Source: Heterohyrax brucei
Lineage: Eukaryota > Chordata > Mammalia > Hyracoidea > Procaviidae
Assembly: GCA_028571685.1 (NCBI GenBank)
Contig: CM053158.1
Span: 57,256,001 to 57,320,000 of the forward strand
DNA: 64,000 nt
Reading direction: 5' to 3'
In this document: one piece after another, positions 44,712 through 56,531 of the stretch
Layout of the letters: each line of letters opens with the position of its first letter
How positions within the stretch are numbered: position 1 is the stretch's first letter
The notes under the pieces: generated by a model
Database searches by the model: none
Told to the model about the DNA's origin: nothing
What the model saw: only the letters and a program-made list of their open reading frames with translations
Made by a program: the position numbers and the translations under genes

Positions 44712-44922
44712 AAGCTCTGCCAATTAAGTTCAAGAATTCATCCTATAAAAAGTACTGCATACCAGAAAGTGTTCCAAAATTGCTTTGAAGGCTGGCCTAG
44801 GTGCTGGTGTGGATGCATAGCTTCCCAAGGGGAGTACTTTGAAGGTGACCACAGTGATACTCAGCAATGAGGTATGCAGCACTTAGAACGATTAACTTCT
44901 CAGATTTAATTGTCAGAACTGC
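44712..44922 (+). mobile_element. mariner foldback element, copy 4, arms only
   Basis: The left 48 bp ('ctctgccaattaagttcaag', 'aattcatcctataaaaagta') run straight into the right arm ('cagaaagtgttccaaaattg', 'aaggctggcctaggtgctgg', 'gatactcagcaatgaggtat'), so nearly the whole left arm and centre are missing. The right edge reads 'gcagcacttagaacgattaa', shared with copy 1 ('gtagcacttagaatgattac') but not with copies 2 and 3. Confidence 0.82.
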
Positions 44923-45689
44923 AGATAAGCGAGGCCCATCACTTGTCCTGTAAGTGTGTCTTTCTGATCTGCACAATGTAATCACTTTCTGTACTGCTTT
45001 TTAAAAGGCTAGCAGCGTACAATATTTGCACTGGGAGATCGTTCCTTTAAGAACAAGCCTAAATCTGTGTTAAATTTCTTTTTCATCTTCTTTTCTAAAA
45101 TGAGTTCTGTCAGGTTGAAAACAAGTCATTTGAGAAAGCACCTTGAAATGAGAAAACCAATAAAGACGTAAGTACAAGGAGACTCTCTATTTTCTGAAGA
45201 ATTATTTATTCAGGGGAAGAAATCTTGTCTTGTATTCCTCTTTGTAGATCCCATCATGTAATGAATGGTCTTTATTTCCAAAATAGATACATATATTTTG
45301 GGCCCATTTGTGACCAAATGTGTCAGTTCATCAGCTTAATGGTTGAATGCTTTGCAATAATGTGTAAAATCTACTTTTAAAAGAGAAAGACTATAGTAGA
45401 TAATTAGTGTTCACCAAGTATATGAAAATATTTGTGCCATCGTTGCCACTAGCATTCTACCTAGAAGAATTATGATCTATTAAAATCTCATATCATTTGG
45501 TATTTCCTTTTTAAAATTACCATTCCAAAATCAGCTTTGTGTCATAACTGACATATATTAAAATTCTTAAATTTTCTATGTACAAATGATGAGTTTTGCT
45601 AATAGACCTAGGGGCTAACAGAACAATTAACTCATAGAACATTTTCAAAACCTCAAAACTTTCTCTGTAGCCCTTTCCAATCAATTCCC
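44923..45689. other. no recognisable feature
   Basis: AT-rich; nothing recognised. Confidence 0.4.
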
Positions 45690-46595
45690 TCTACTCACTC
45701 CTGGACCCTGATAGTGACTTATCTGCTTATTATTATTATAAAATATAACTTTTCTAGAATTTCATAAAAGTAGAAATATACAGTGAGTCCTCTTCTGTAC
45801 AGTTCTGTACCATGCCATAAGAAGACTCACTTCTTTCATTTAGCATAATGTTGGGATCCATCCACAGTGTTACATGAATCAGTAATCCCATTTTATTGCT
45901 AATAATATTCTCTTGAGTGAGTATATCACAGTTATCCACTTATCAGTTAATGAATATTTGGTTTGATTCAGTTTTTGGCTATTATGAATACACCTGATGT
46001 GAGCATTTGCACACACAACTTTGTATAGAAGTATAAATGCATGAAAGAATTGCTAGATAATAGGGTAAGTGTGTTTTTAGCTTCATAAGACACTGCCAAA
46101 CTGTTTTTCCCAAGTGTCTCTACATTTTGTATTCCCATGAGCAATTCCCACATAGACTGTAATTGCTCCATGCCCTCCAGATCACGGGTATTGTTAGTTA
46201 TCTTAACCGTTATTTTAATTTGCGTCCTTGGTCTCATTGACTAATGGTTACCGTTACTGTCTCATGTACTTACCTCAGTGTTTCCTCTTTGGAGAATTTT
46301 TTGCTCATTTTTAAATTAGGTTTTTAGCATTCTAAAATTATATATTCTAGATAAAAGTAATTATACAAATGATTTTCCCAGTCTGTTGGTTTGTTTATAA
46401 ATTGCTTGATTAAACTAACTAAAGTCTTGTTAAAAATTTTTGCATTGGTGCTCATGAGGGATACTGGTTTGTAATTTTTTTTTAAGTCTTTGGTTTTGGT
46501 ATCAGAGGAATGATGGCTTCATAATATTGGTTGAGAAGTTTTTCCTTCACTCCTATTTTCTTGCATAGTTTGTGTAGACTTGGTAATATACCCAT
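45690..46595 (-). pseudogene. old L1 3' region (ORF2 end and RT piece)
   Basis: 'actttctttcatttagcata' with 'atgttgggatccatccacag', then 'agacactgccaaactgtttt' and 'tgtattcccatgagcaattc', are the classic antisense L1M-type 3' region. From about 46290 an RT piece follows ('gagggatactggtttgtaat', 'ggtatcagaggaatgatggc'). Broken. Confidence 0.75.
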
Positions 46596-46679
46596 GTTAT
46601 AGGATGTGTGTGTGTTTGTGTAAAATATGTATATTATAAATTGCATCTATTATGATTTAGGTGAAAGCAAATTAGTGCC

Positions 46680-46712
46680 TCATCAAACGCTAGCCAAGTG
46701 CCGTCATCAAAC
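46680..46712 (-). mobile_element. 15-bp SINE tail insertion with 9-bp duplication
   Basis: 'gctagccaagtgccg' (46689-46703) lies between tcatcaaac at 46680-46688 and 46704-46712. The inserted bases include the complement of the tail signature 'cggcacttggct'. It looks like a target-primed insertion aborted after about 15 nt. Confidence 0.6.
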
Positions 46713-46714
46713 AG

Positions 46715-47345
46715 TTTATACAAAAATTGTTTTGTGACACTCGTTAGGAACACTGCGATGTGTCAGCACTCTCCCCTTCTCCATCTCAGGTTCCCTGTTT
46801 CCATTTGTCCAGTTCTCCTGTCCCTTCCTGGCTTCTTTTGTTTACTTTTGGGCTGATGTGCCCGTTGGTCTCATATACATGACTGAACGATGAAGCACAT
46901 CCCTCATGTGTGTTATTGTTGGCCCTGTGGTCCTGTCTAAGGTGAACCTCGGGAGTGACTTCCCTACCGAGGCAAAAGGGTGCCCAGGGAGGATACTGCC
47001 GGGGGTTATCCGGTCTCTGGCAGGTGAGCAACCTGACCTGTGTGGGGCGCTGGGTGGGGTGGCAGTCGGGATAGTGTCAAATTTTGTCCTTCGCTTTTCT
47101 CCCACTCTGAGGACTCTCTGCTGGGAGCCTGGCCAGAGCAGTCAGTGGTGGTAACCGACGGCATCTGGTGGTTCCCGGCTTGGTCTGATGGAAGCCGAGG
47201 TAGAAATGGTACCTGGGTCCTTCGGACTGAACTTTCCCTCGTGTCTTTAGTCTTCCCAGCTCTCCTGTGCCAGGATGGGACCAGATCTTAGACTGCTGCT
47301 CACAGGCTTCTGAGACCTCAGTCACTACTCAAGTTGGGAACATTT
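46715..47345 (-). mobile_element. L1 3'-UTR fragment
   Basis: 'caaaaattgttttgtgacac', 'cgatgtgtcagcactctccc', 'ttctcctgtcccttcctggc', 'catgtgtgttattgttggcc', 'gcagtcagtggtggtaaccg'. Antisense lineage L1 3' UTR, more GC-rich than its surroundings. Overlapping open frames of about 80 codons on both strands here (46786-47325) are by-products of that GC content. Confidence 0.75.
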
Positions 47346-48296
47346 TTTTTACCATAAATTCAAGTTGTTGATTTTTTGTTTGTTTCTTTTGAAACCGAAA
47401 GTAGCACTGCCTCTTTCTTAATACTAAACGAACAAAAGTGGATATTTTTTTATATCTTAAATAAAGAAAATCTGTTTTTAAAGTAAGTTTTAAAGGCTGT
47501 ATCTGAGTGTCAGATTGTAATAGATTACTTCAGCCTCCCTGCTTCTCATTCTCTCCAAGTCTAAAGGCGCACTTTTTCTTCCAGGGATTAAAATTTAAAC
47601 ATTTAGAAGTATTTTGAATCTTTTTTTTTTCATGTAAGTCATTATTCCTGTGACTGAATATTACCTATTACTGAAGCATAAGTTCTCTTTTCCATTTATT
47701 TGTAATATGGTTTAATTTTCTACTCAGTTAATTTAGGAAATGTATATAGTTTAATTGGAACAGTGTATGGCTGTATGGCTGAAGGCTTCTTTTAATTTAT
47801 ATACTGAGACCTGCTAAACACCTTGTGCACTATTTTGATGATTCTTGTATCAATCACATATGTTCTATTATCTCTGGAACAATAAAATCTGGGCTTATCA
47901 CCCTGTCTATTCTACTGTATAAAGAGATTTTAATATTGTTTCCTCTGAAGTGTAAGCTGATGATACAATGAAGGGTGTTCTCAGTATATACACACAGATA
48001 CACACACACATTTATATTTATATCAATATTTATCTATTTCAGGCAAATACTTGCCGCCTGGATACTACCATCCTGGGTATTGTGGGTTAGAGACTTTGGT
48101 GTAGTCAGCCTGTATGAGAACTGTGAAACTAAAGGAAACTCATAAGCTTGTCATTGTTAAGAGCACTCTGGACTATGCTTTTGAAGCTACAGACGGAGAG
48201 GGTTTACAGGCACACTAGCCTTGCTTAACCAGATATCCATGGGGACCTGGAATTAAAGGAATGTTTCTGGCCTGTGTATTCACTTCTGTCCATAAA
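47346..48296. other. no gene; short CA microsatellite
   Basis: AT-rich, with a CA-rich run at 47979-48010 ('acacacagatacacacacac'). Nothing else recognised. Confidence 0.45.
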
Positions 48297-48303
48297 TGTT
48301 ACT

Positions 48304-48455
48304 GGAAACCCTGGTGGCATAGTGGTTAAGAGCTATAGCTGCTAACCAAAAGGTCAGTAGTTTGAATCCTCAGTCGCTCCTTGGAAACCTTATGGGGAAG
48401 TTCTACTCTGTCCTTAGAGTTGCTATGACTTGGTGGCAATGAATTTGGTGATAGG
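48304..48455 (+). mobile_element. AfroSINE, short type, 7-bp duplication
   Basis: 'ggaaaccctggtggcatagt', 'ctgctaaccaaaaggtcagt', 'ccttggaaaccttatgggga'. It is flanked by tgttact at 48297-48303 and 48456-48462. Full length except for a short gap near the B-box. Confidence 0.93.
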
Positions 48456-48546
48456 TGTTACTAGAATCTCCGGATGGTGAAACATTTCAGCATTCAGCTA
48501 TTAAAAACGTCCACCCGGAGGCACCCTGACAAAACACCTGGGAAAA

Positions 48547-48685
48547 AACAAACTGAACCCACTATTGTTGAGTTAATTCTGACTCAAAACTAGCCATTGA
48601 AAACCCTTTGGAACACAGCTCTACTCTGACTGACGCACATGGGATTGTCCCGAGTCAGAATCTACTTTTCCGTAACTAATGTTTA
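48547..48685. mobile_element. inverted pair of AfroSINE fragments
   Basis: An antisense tail piece ('ctattgttgagttaattctg') at 48547-48592 is followed at once by a sense body-plus-tail piece ('ccctttggaacacagctcta', 'gattgtcccgagtcagaatc') at 48596-48685. Both are from the 3' half of the SINE. Confidence 0.7.
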
Positions 48686-49432
48686 TAACTACTATTAATC
48701 TTTCTAGATTTACTCCTTCCTAACTCATGCTGTTGTCCCCTTTCTTTGTCAGTTGTTCCATATACTCGATCCATAATGTTTAGTTCATTCCTTCTCATCA
48801 CTTCTTAACAGTAACTTCTTCACTATAAAAATCAAGGCAATCTGCTATTAACTTTCTCAGCTCAATGTCTTCTAATAAATTATACACCTTTTCTTTACTT
48901 CCATTCAACAAGGATGATATTTAGTGCTTTTAGTGGGATGTATTTTTTGATTTTGATGAATAGTGAACTCTATGTTGATAATTCTAGGAAAAAGTAGCCC
49001 TTGCCCTCTATGCTATATTTGTCTAGCTATGATAAGGTTAAAAATGATAAAACTGTCAGGAAAATTTTTTGGTATGTGTCAACTCGACAGCACTTGGCTT
49101 GGCTGGCTACCTAATCTTTGATTTAAGTATCACTTACTGATGTATAATTTGTATATATTAAAACTGAATCATTGTACTGTAAATTTCGGTGAGTTTTGAC
49201 AAGCATAGTTCTATAGCCATAATTATAATCATGGTATAGAAATACCTGTCATCCAAAAAGTATAAGGAGCTCCACTTGTCTTAACATGATGATTCCTAAG
49301 CCTGTGAACAGTTTGAAGACAAAAATTATGGCTTATTTATTTATGCTTTATATATTCAGCCTAGGCATAGAGCTCAAAATATTGCAGTTGGTCAATGGTT
49401 GTATTTTGAATGACTGCATGAGGAGTTACACC
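48686..49432. other. no gene; one ultra-short SINE tail
   Basis: Only the fragment at 49082-49106 is recognised. Confidence 0.4.
49082..49106 (+). mobile_element. ultra-short SINE tail fragment
   Basis: 'actcgacagcacttggcttg' then 'gctgg', one mismatch from the tail signature. No clear flanking duplication. Confidence 0.6.
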
Positions 49433-49594
49433 AAAAACTAAACTTATCACCGTCAAATCAATTCCAACTCATAGTGAGTCTATAGGACAGAGTAGAACTG
49501 CTCCATAGAGTTTCTAAGGAGGGCCTGGCATATTTGAACTGCTGATCTTTTGGGGAGCAGACTAGCACTTAACCACTCCACCACAAGGGTTTCC
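49433..49594 (-). mobile_element. AfroSINE, short type
   Basis: 'caccgtcaaatcaattccaa', 'gctccatagagtttctaagg', 'actagcacttaaccactcca', 'ccacaagggtttcc'. Full length. Confidence 0.9.
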
Positions 49595-50805
49595 AAATGA
49601 GGACTTAGGCCACTACCCAGTCACTAGAAGATTCTCCTCTTTTCTCTGCCTACATAAAGATAAAACTATGCTATATCCTTAAATACTTCCCGTGGTTCCT
49701 GCCATTATCATTCTTGTGATTTTATCACTCTTACTATCACATGAAATGCAGCTTTTCCAGTGAAGCTACCAATTCATGTTGGGCCTTCTCCAGGGCTCCG
49801 AAAAAACATCTTTTTATATCAGGACAGAATCCATGGAAATTTCAGGTTTGCATTTGCATTTGAAATCTGTCTTACAAATGCATGTTCCTCCCCCTATAAT
49901 TCAGGCTTTAAAACACTGGTTGTACTCACCCAGACCTGTGAACAATGATCTATCCACCCAACTCAGTAATATGAAGTTAAATTTATGAGGGTGGGTTTTC
50001 AGCATATTTCCCATTCAGAACTGCATCCTTCTTCCACAGCCTACATATGAACAACAGCTTTAGTTATAAATGTTTCTCAGTGAACCTGCACTCCAAATGA
50101 CAGAAATGAAACTTATTCTAGTTCTTACAGATCTCTGACACGCACCCCACCAATCACCGTGACATGTGCCTGAGAAACTCCATCTGGCTTTGTGACTGCT
50201 GTTTTATCATTCTAAAGTGAACTGGCAAGACTTAAAAGTCTTCTGATTAGGTAACTTTTATCAGAGGGTGAATGACTCCCGTCAAATGAACATACTGTTG
50301 ACTGGCAGGAAGCAGAGGGGTCAGTTCAATCAGCGGAATGTAGAATACATTGCATTTGACCTTGAATAAAAACAATCATAATTACTAGTGTGGTTATTGC
50401 CAGAAAGCATGTGTTGTAATGTAAAATTGCTTTCACTCTGTCTTCTTTTTTAATCCTGTGTCCCATTTAAAAAATTTCTAATGTCATATGATCATCTTGT
50501 TTGTGTCAACTGCATAATTCAAAATGAGAAATTTAATATTTATATCACCACTGCTCGCAGGTAAAATGAAGGTGCCAATTTGCTAGCCTGCTGAATACCA
50601 ATTTCTCTCCCTCATACACACGTACAAGCACACACTCACACAAAAACTGCACTGATTATCATTTCAAACACATACATAACAATTTAACTTGAAAACTGTT
50701 TCCACAACCTGTTGCGTGTCTTTTTTTTCTTTTAAGAGGAAGGTTATTATTTTAAATTTTTATTGCACATTAAGAGAAAATTTCTGAGCAAATTAGTTTC
50801 TCATT
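49595..50805. other. no recognisable feature
   Basis: Unique-looking DNA; frames of about 60-70 codons only, with no domain. Confidence 0.45.
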
Positions 50806-50962
50806 CAACAGTTTGCGCATAAAGTGTTTCGTGACATTGGTTTCATCTCCCACAATGTGTCAGCACCCTGCTCATATTCATCCTAGTTTCCTCATTTCCT
50901 TTCAGCTTATTTTCTATCCCTTCCTGCCTTCACATCTTTGCTTTTGGGCAAAATTCACCTTT
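50806..50962 (-). mobile_element. L1 3'-UTR fragment, second subfamily
   Basis: 'cataaagtgtttcgtgacat', 'cacaatgtgtcagcaccctg' and 'tatcccttcctgccttcaca' match 46723-46850 and 9190-9330. It directly abuts the poly-T start of the long L1 that follows, so one L1 may have inserted at the end of another. Confidence 0.65.
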
Positions 50963-51999
50963 TCTTTTTTTTTTTTTAAATTGTGCTTTAATTAAAAGTT
51001 TCCAATCCAAATCAGTTTGGCACATAAAAACCCCAAACACACACCACTATGCTACTCTAACTGCTTTTCATCACTCTGTGACAGCGCGCTCCTCCTTTCC
51101 ACCCTGAACTTTCCACATTCTGTCATCCAAATCCTGTCCCCCTCCACCCTCTCATCTCTCTAGAGAGGAGCTGCTCAGGTAGCCTTATGTATATATTTAA
51201 GCCAGTGAGCATATTCTTTGGCTGTATCACTCCATGTCTTAGAGTGGAGTTCAGACTTTGAAGAGTTGGCTTCAGTACTGGTTTCAGCTCTTGGCCAGCA
51301 GAGAGTCCAGTGACCAAGTCCTCAGGGGACCCTCCAGTCTGACGGATTACCAGGTGTGGTCTTTCAGTAGAGTTCTAGTTCTGCACACCCATTTTTCTCC
51401 TGTTACAGCAAGGAATTTACACTGCATTCCTTGTCAGGGCAGTCACTGGTGGTGGCTGGGCACCATGTAGTCCTTTGGGTCTCCTACTAAAGTAGTCTCT
51501 GGACCATATGGCACCTACTGTCTTGCAGGCTCGTGTCTTACTCTTTTCTTTGATGTCCTCCATTCTGTTCTGCTCCAGGTGGACTGAGATTAATGGATAC
51601 TAACTAGATGGCAGCTTTCTTGCTTTTAACAAATCAGATGCCACTCGCCAAAGAGATGCAGAATATTTTCTTAAAAAAACTTAGTTATACCAATTAGCCT
51701 AGATGTCCTCTGAGACCATGGTCCTGACACCTCTGTCCCTGCCACTCTGTCCTTCAGAATGTTGGATTGTATTTAGGAAACCTTTTAGCTTTTGGTGTAG
51801 TCTGGTTGTGCTAACCTGCCATCTACTGTGTGCTGTCACACTCTTCAATAAACCCAATTCCTATATGCTATCTAATCTATGAATATGCCTCTCCCTGCCT
51901 CCCCATCCTTGTAATCATCAAAAATTATTTTCTTCTGTGCTTAAATCTTTTCTTAAGTCCTTATAGTAATGGTCTAATACAATATTTTTCCTTTAGCAT

Positions 52000-54830
52000 C
52001 TGTGTAATTTCACTCAGCAGAGTGTCTTGTAGATGATTCCATGTTATATTTCCTAAAAATATCATTGTTCTTTATCATTGCATAGTATTCCATTGTGTGT
52101 ATAAACCATAGTTTGTTTATCCATTCATCTGTTGATGGGCACCTAGATTGAGTCCATCTTTTTCCTGTTGTGGACAATGCTGCAATAAACATTTGTGTGC
52201 ATATATCTTTTCATGTGACAGCCATTCTTTCTTTAGGATATATTCACCCCCTCCTCAAAACCATTGGGATTACAGAAACATATAGTATTTCTATTTCTAC
52301 ATTTCTCAGAAATTGTCGAATTGTTTTCCAAAGTAATTGTACCATTTTACGCTGCCACCAGCAATGCAAAATGTTTACATCTCTCTGCAGACTCTCCAAC
52401 ATTTACTATTTTCCATTTTTTGGATTAATGCCAACCTTGTTAGGGTGAGATGGTATCTCATTGTAGTTTTGACTTGGATTTCTCTGAGGGCTAATGATCC
52501 TGAGCATTTCTTCATGTAGCTGTTAGTGTCCTGAATGTCTTCTTTGGTAAAGAGCCTGTTCATATCGTTTTTCGATTTTTTAATTGGGTTATTTACCATT
52601 TTTTGTTGAAGTTCTGAAGCACTTTGTAGATCAGGGAGATTAGACATCAATTGGATTCATAGTAGCCAAAAGTTCTTTCTTACTCTGCAGATAATCATTT
52701 CACTCTTTTGTTGAAGACTTTGATGAGCATGTGTTTGATTTTTATGAATTTCCAGTTATCTATTTTCTCTTCCAGTGTTTGTATATTGTTTGTAATTTTT
52801 GAGTCAGTTTAAGCCATGCATTAGGTCTTTCAGCATTGTCTCTATTTTTTCTTCTGTGATCTTTATTGTTTTAGATTTCTTATTTAGATCTGTGATCCAT
52901 TTTGAATTAGTTAATATTTTGCTAAGAGATTTGAACATGAATGGATGTTGAACTTTATCACATGCCTTTTCCTTATCAATTGATAAAATCAAGTGGTTCT
53001 TGTCTTTTGTTCTATTTATGTGCTTGATTATATTAATTGTATTTCTAATGTTGAACCATCCCTGTATCTGTGGTATGAATCGTACTAAATCATGGTCAAT
53101 TATTTTTTGGATATGTTGTTTAATTCTATTGCCCAGAATTTTGGTGAGGACTTTTGCATCTAAATTCGTGAGAGGTATTGATCTGTAATTATCCTTTTTC
53201 TGTGCTATCTTTACTTTGTTTTGGTATCAGTGTTATAGTGGTTTCATAGAATGAATTTGGGAGTATTCTATCCTTTTCTATGCTCTGGAATATCTTTAGT
53301 AATAGTAGTGTTAAATCTTTTCTAAAAGTGTGATCGAATTCTCCAGTGAAGCCATCAGGGCCAGGAATTTTTTTGGTTGGAAGTTTTTAAATTACCTTTT
53401 CAAGCTCTTCATTTGTGATGGGTTTATTTAGTTGTTCTACTTCTGTTTGTGCTGGTTTGGGTAGGTGATGTTTTTCTAGATGTTTGTCCATTTCCTTTAG
53501 GTTTTCAAATTTATTAGAGTATGATTTTTCATAGTATTCAGTTATGATTCTTTGAATATCAACTAAGTCTATTGTGATATCATCCATCTCATTCCCTAGG
53601 GTCGCCATGAGTCGGATCCGACTCGACGGCACTTGGCTTGGCTGGCATTTCTTATTCAAGTTATTTGCTTTTTCTCCTGTTTTTCTTTGTCATCTTGGCC
53701 ACTGGTTTATCAGTTTTGTTGAGCTTTTCAAAAACAAGCTTTTAGTCTTATAAACTCTTTCAATCACTTTTCCATTCTCTATTTCACTTAGTTCTGCTCT
53801 GATTTTTATTATTTCCTTTCTTCTGGTGTCTGAGGGGTTCTTTTGCTGCTTTCTTTTCACCTCCTTGATTTATAGAGCTAATTCTATGAATTGGGCCTTT
53901 TCTTCTTTTTGGATGTGTGCATTTAGTGAGATAAATTGACACCCAAGCACTGCTACTGCTGTGTCCATAGATTCTGGTAGCATGTTTTCATTCACATTTG
54001 ATTCTATGAATTTCTTTATTCCATCCCTGATTTCTTCTATAACCCAGTCATTTTGAGCAAGATATTATTCAGTTTCCATGTTTTTTATTTTTTTTTCTTT
54101 CCCTTTTATGTTATTGATTTCTGCATTTTTGGCTTAATGGTCTGAAAAGATGCTTTGTGTTATTTCAATACTCTGAATTTTGTTAAGGAGTGCTCTGGGG
54201 CCTAATATGTGGTCAGGTTTTCAGAATGTCCCATGTGCATTGAAAAAGAAATTATACTTGACTGCTGTTGGATGGAATGTTCTGTATATGTTTATGAGGT
54301 CAAATTGATTTGATTGTGGCTTTTAGATCTTCCATGTCTTTATTGAGCTTTCCTATAGATGGCCTGTCCTTCACTGAGAGTGGTGTGTTGAAATCTACTA
54401 CTACTGTGGAGCTATCTATTTCTGTTTTCAAAGCAGATAATGTTTGCTTTATGTATTTTGGAGCCCTGTTGTTGGGTATGTAGGTATTTAATAGGTTATG
54501 TCCTCTGGGAGTACCAAGCCTTTAACTATTATATAATGTTCTGCCTTATCCAATCTGGTGAATTTTACTTTGAAGTCTATTTTTTTCAGAAATAATATTG
54601 TTCCTCCTGCTCTTTTTTTAATGTTTTCAGCCTGACATATTTTTTTTTCTATTTTCTGAGTTGTAGTTTGTTCATCTCTTTGAGTCTAAGATGTGTCTCC
54701 TGTAGGCAACATATAAATGGGTCCTTTTAAAAAAAAAAATCTAATCTGCCACTCCCTGTTTCTTTATTGCTACATTTAGTTCATTTGCATTCAGTGTGAT
54801 TATTGATAGGCATGAGCTTAGTACTGTCAT
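52000..54830 (-). pseudogene. L1 ORF2 remnant
   Basis: On the minus strand ORF2 would start near 54830 (MTVLSSCLSIITLNANELN), continue with LQETHLRLKEMN, an endonuclease 'FNTPLSVKD'-like motif near 54390, the linker, then NKPITNEELEKVI (53387-53659). The pre-palm piece [17 protein letters not shown] (52804-52992) lies further on, and the C-terminal EYYAMIKNNDIFRKYNMES (52010-52192) closes it. The stretch between the palm and C-terminus is shorter than expected, so there is an internal deletion, plus many stops. It cannot encode the endonuclease-RT. Confidence 0.78.
53599..53646 (+). mobile_element. SINE tail fragment inside L1 ORF2
   Basis: 'gggtcgccatgagtcggatc', 'cgactcgacggcacttggct', 'tggctggc'. 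This is the longest and cleanest member of the short-tail set. Flanks 'cattcc' and 'catttc' may be a 6-bp duplication. It contains the palindrome 'gagtcggatccgactc'. Confidence 0.8.
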
Positions 54831-55159
54831 TTTGATGTCTTTTTCACGTGTGTTATAGACAATTCCTTTGTTTCATTTACTTTTCTGTACTGTCTCTTTT
54901 CTCTAAGCATTTTATTTCATGTGCTTTAATGTTAGTGGTTTTGTATTTGCTGAGACTTCATGTGTTTCTTTTGCTTTTTTAAAATTTTGATACATAGAAT
55001 TGATAGTTTCCTTCTGTGTTACCTTAATATGTACCTTTATTTTTCTAAATTTAAACCAGTATTTAATTTCTTTATATTGTCTTAACTTCCTCTCCATATG
55101 AAAGAGTTATAACTACATTTGCTGTTGGGTCCCTCTTTTTAAATATAATGTTTAAATAA

Positions 55160-55945
55160 AGACAGCTTTGTTTCTCTATATTCAGTGTTTTGCCTACCAT
55201 TTATATTTGTGATTCCCTATTTTGATTGATAGCCAGTTGCTTTGTTCTGAGTTCTGGTCTTGGGTTGTTACCTTGCATTATTGGTTTTATAACCAAAGGA
55301 CTCCCTTTAGTATTTCTTGTAGTTTTTGCAAATTCCCTAAATTTATATTTATCTGGAAATGCACTAATTTTGCCATCATATTTGAAAGACAGTTTTACCG
55401 GCTATATAATTCCTGGTTGGCAGTTATTTTCCTTCAAAGCTTTGTACATGTAATCCCATCACCTTCTTGCCTGCATGGTTTCTGCTGAGTAGTGTAAGCT
55501 TAGTCTAATTGAGTCTCCTATGTAGGTTACTTTTCATTTATCTCTAGTGATTTTTAAAAGTGTCTGCCTATCTTTTGTTCTGGCAAATTTAATTTTAATA
55601 TTCATTGGTATCTTTATTTGGGTATCTATCTTGTATGGAGTTTGATGAGTGTCTTTCATAGGCATCTTCTCATCTTTTATGATATCAGGGAAGTTTTCTG
55701 TCAGCAAATCTTCCACAAGTCTCTCTGTATTTTCAGTTATCCATACTCTCCCCATTCGGGTACTCCAGTCATTTGTAGATTATTCATTTACATAGAGTCC
55801 CAAGTAATTTTTAGTATTTCTTGATGTTTTTTAATTCTTTCATCTGATTTTTCCTCAAAAATGATGATGTCATGTGCTTTATCTTCAGTCTCACTAATTC
55901 AGGTTTCCGTTGCTTCAGTTCTGCTCCTTTCCCTTTCTACTGATA
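55160..55945 (-). pseudogene. L1 ORF1 remnant
   Basis: The minus frame at 55534-55755 encodes ENTERLVEDLLTENFPDIIK, then MPMKDTHQTPYKID and KFARTKDRQTLLK, the RRM/C-terminal region of L1 ORF1p. Coiled-coil coding sequence lies beyond it (toward 55940) and is cut by the LTR insertion. Frame breaks are present. Confidence 0.78.
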
Positions 55946-56531
55946 TCATGGATTGAACTGTGTCCACACCCATCCCTCTCCCTCCCCAAAAATGTGTGTA
56001 GCAAGCTGGCTGGGCCATGATTCTCAATATTTTGTGATCATCCTGCATTTTATGATTTCCCTATGCTATAAATCCTTATCTCTGCCTGTGATTAATAGAG
56101 TGGATTATGTTAGGAAGGGGACTGGGACTGTGTTAGGCTGGGACTATAACACCCCTCTTAAAGTCACCTTCAAGCTTTTATGTAAAGGGAATTTCCCTCT
56201 GGTGTGACTTGCACCACTTTTTATCCTACAAGAGATGAAAGGAAAGGAAAGAAAGCAGAGAGCTGGGAACCTCATAGCATTAAGAAAGCAGCACCAAGAG
56301 TAGAGCACATCCTTCAGACCTGTGGTTCCTGCACCAAGACGCTCCCTGACCAAAAACTGATGCAATACAAGGATATTCCTCCAGAGATGACAAAGAGGGA
56401 AAGCCTTCCCCTGGAGTGGACTCCCTGAATTCAAACATGTAGCCTACAGGACTATATAAAAATAAACTTTTCTTTGCTAAACTCATCCACTTGTGGTGTT
56501 TCTGTTAGAGCAGTGCCATATAACTAAGACA
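55941..56531 (+). mobile_element. MaLR-type LTR fossil inside an L1
   Basis: An apparently whole solo LTR in sense: 5' edge 'tcatggattgaactgtgtcc', body, 'atataaaaataaacttttct' (polyadenylation-type signal) and 3' edge 'ccatataactaagaca'. L1 sequence resumes immediately after. It is younger than the L1 that it interrupts. Confidence 0.82.

Noticed and set aside
44307-44723. 138-codon minus-strand open frame
   Set aside because: No domain, signal peptide or splice context. Its start lies in mariner copy 4 sequence. Treated as chance.
46786-47325. GC-rich block with overlapping frames on both strands, possible CpG-island exon
   Set aside because: It matches L1 3'-UTR sequence also found at 50806 and 9190, has few CpGs, and no frame has a domain.
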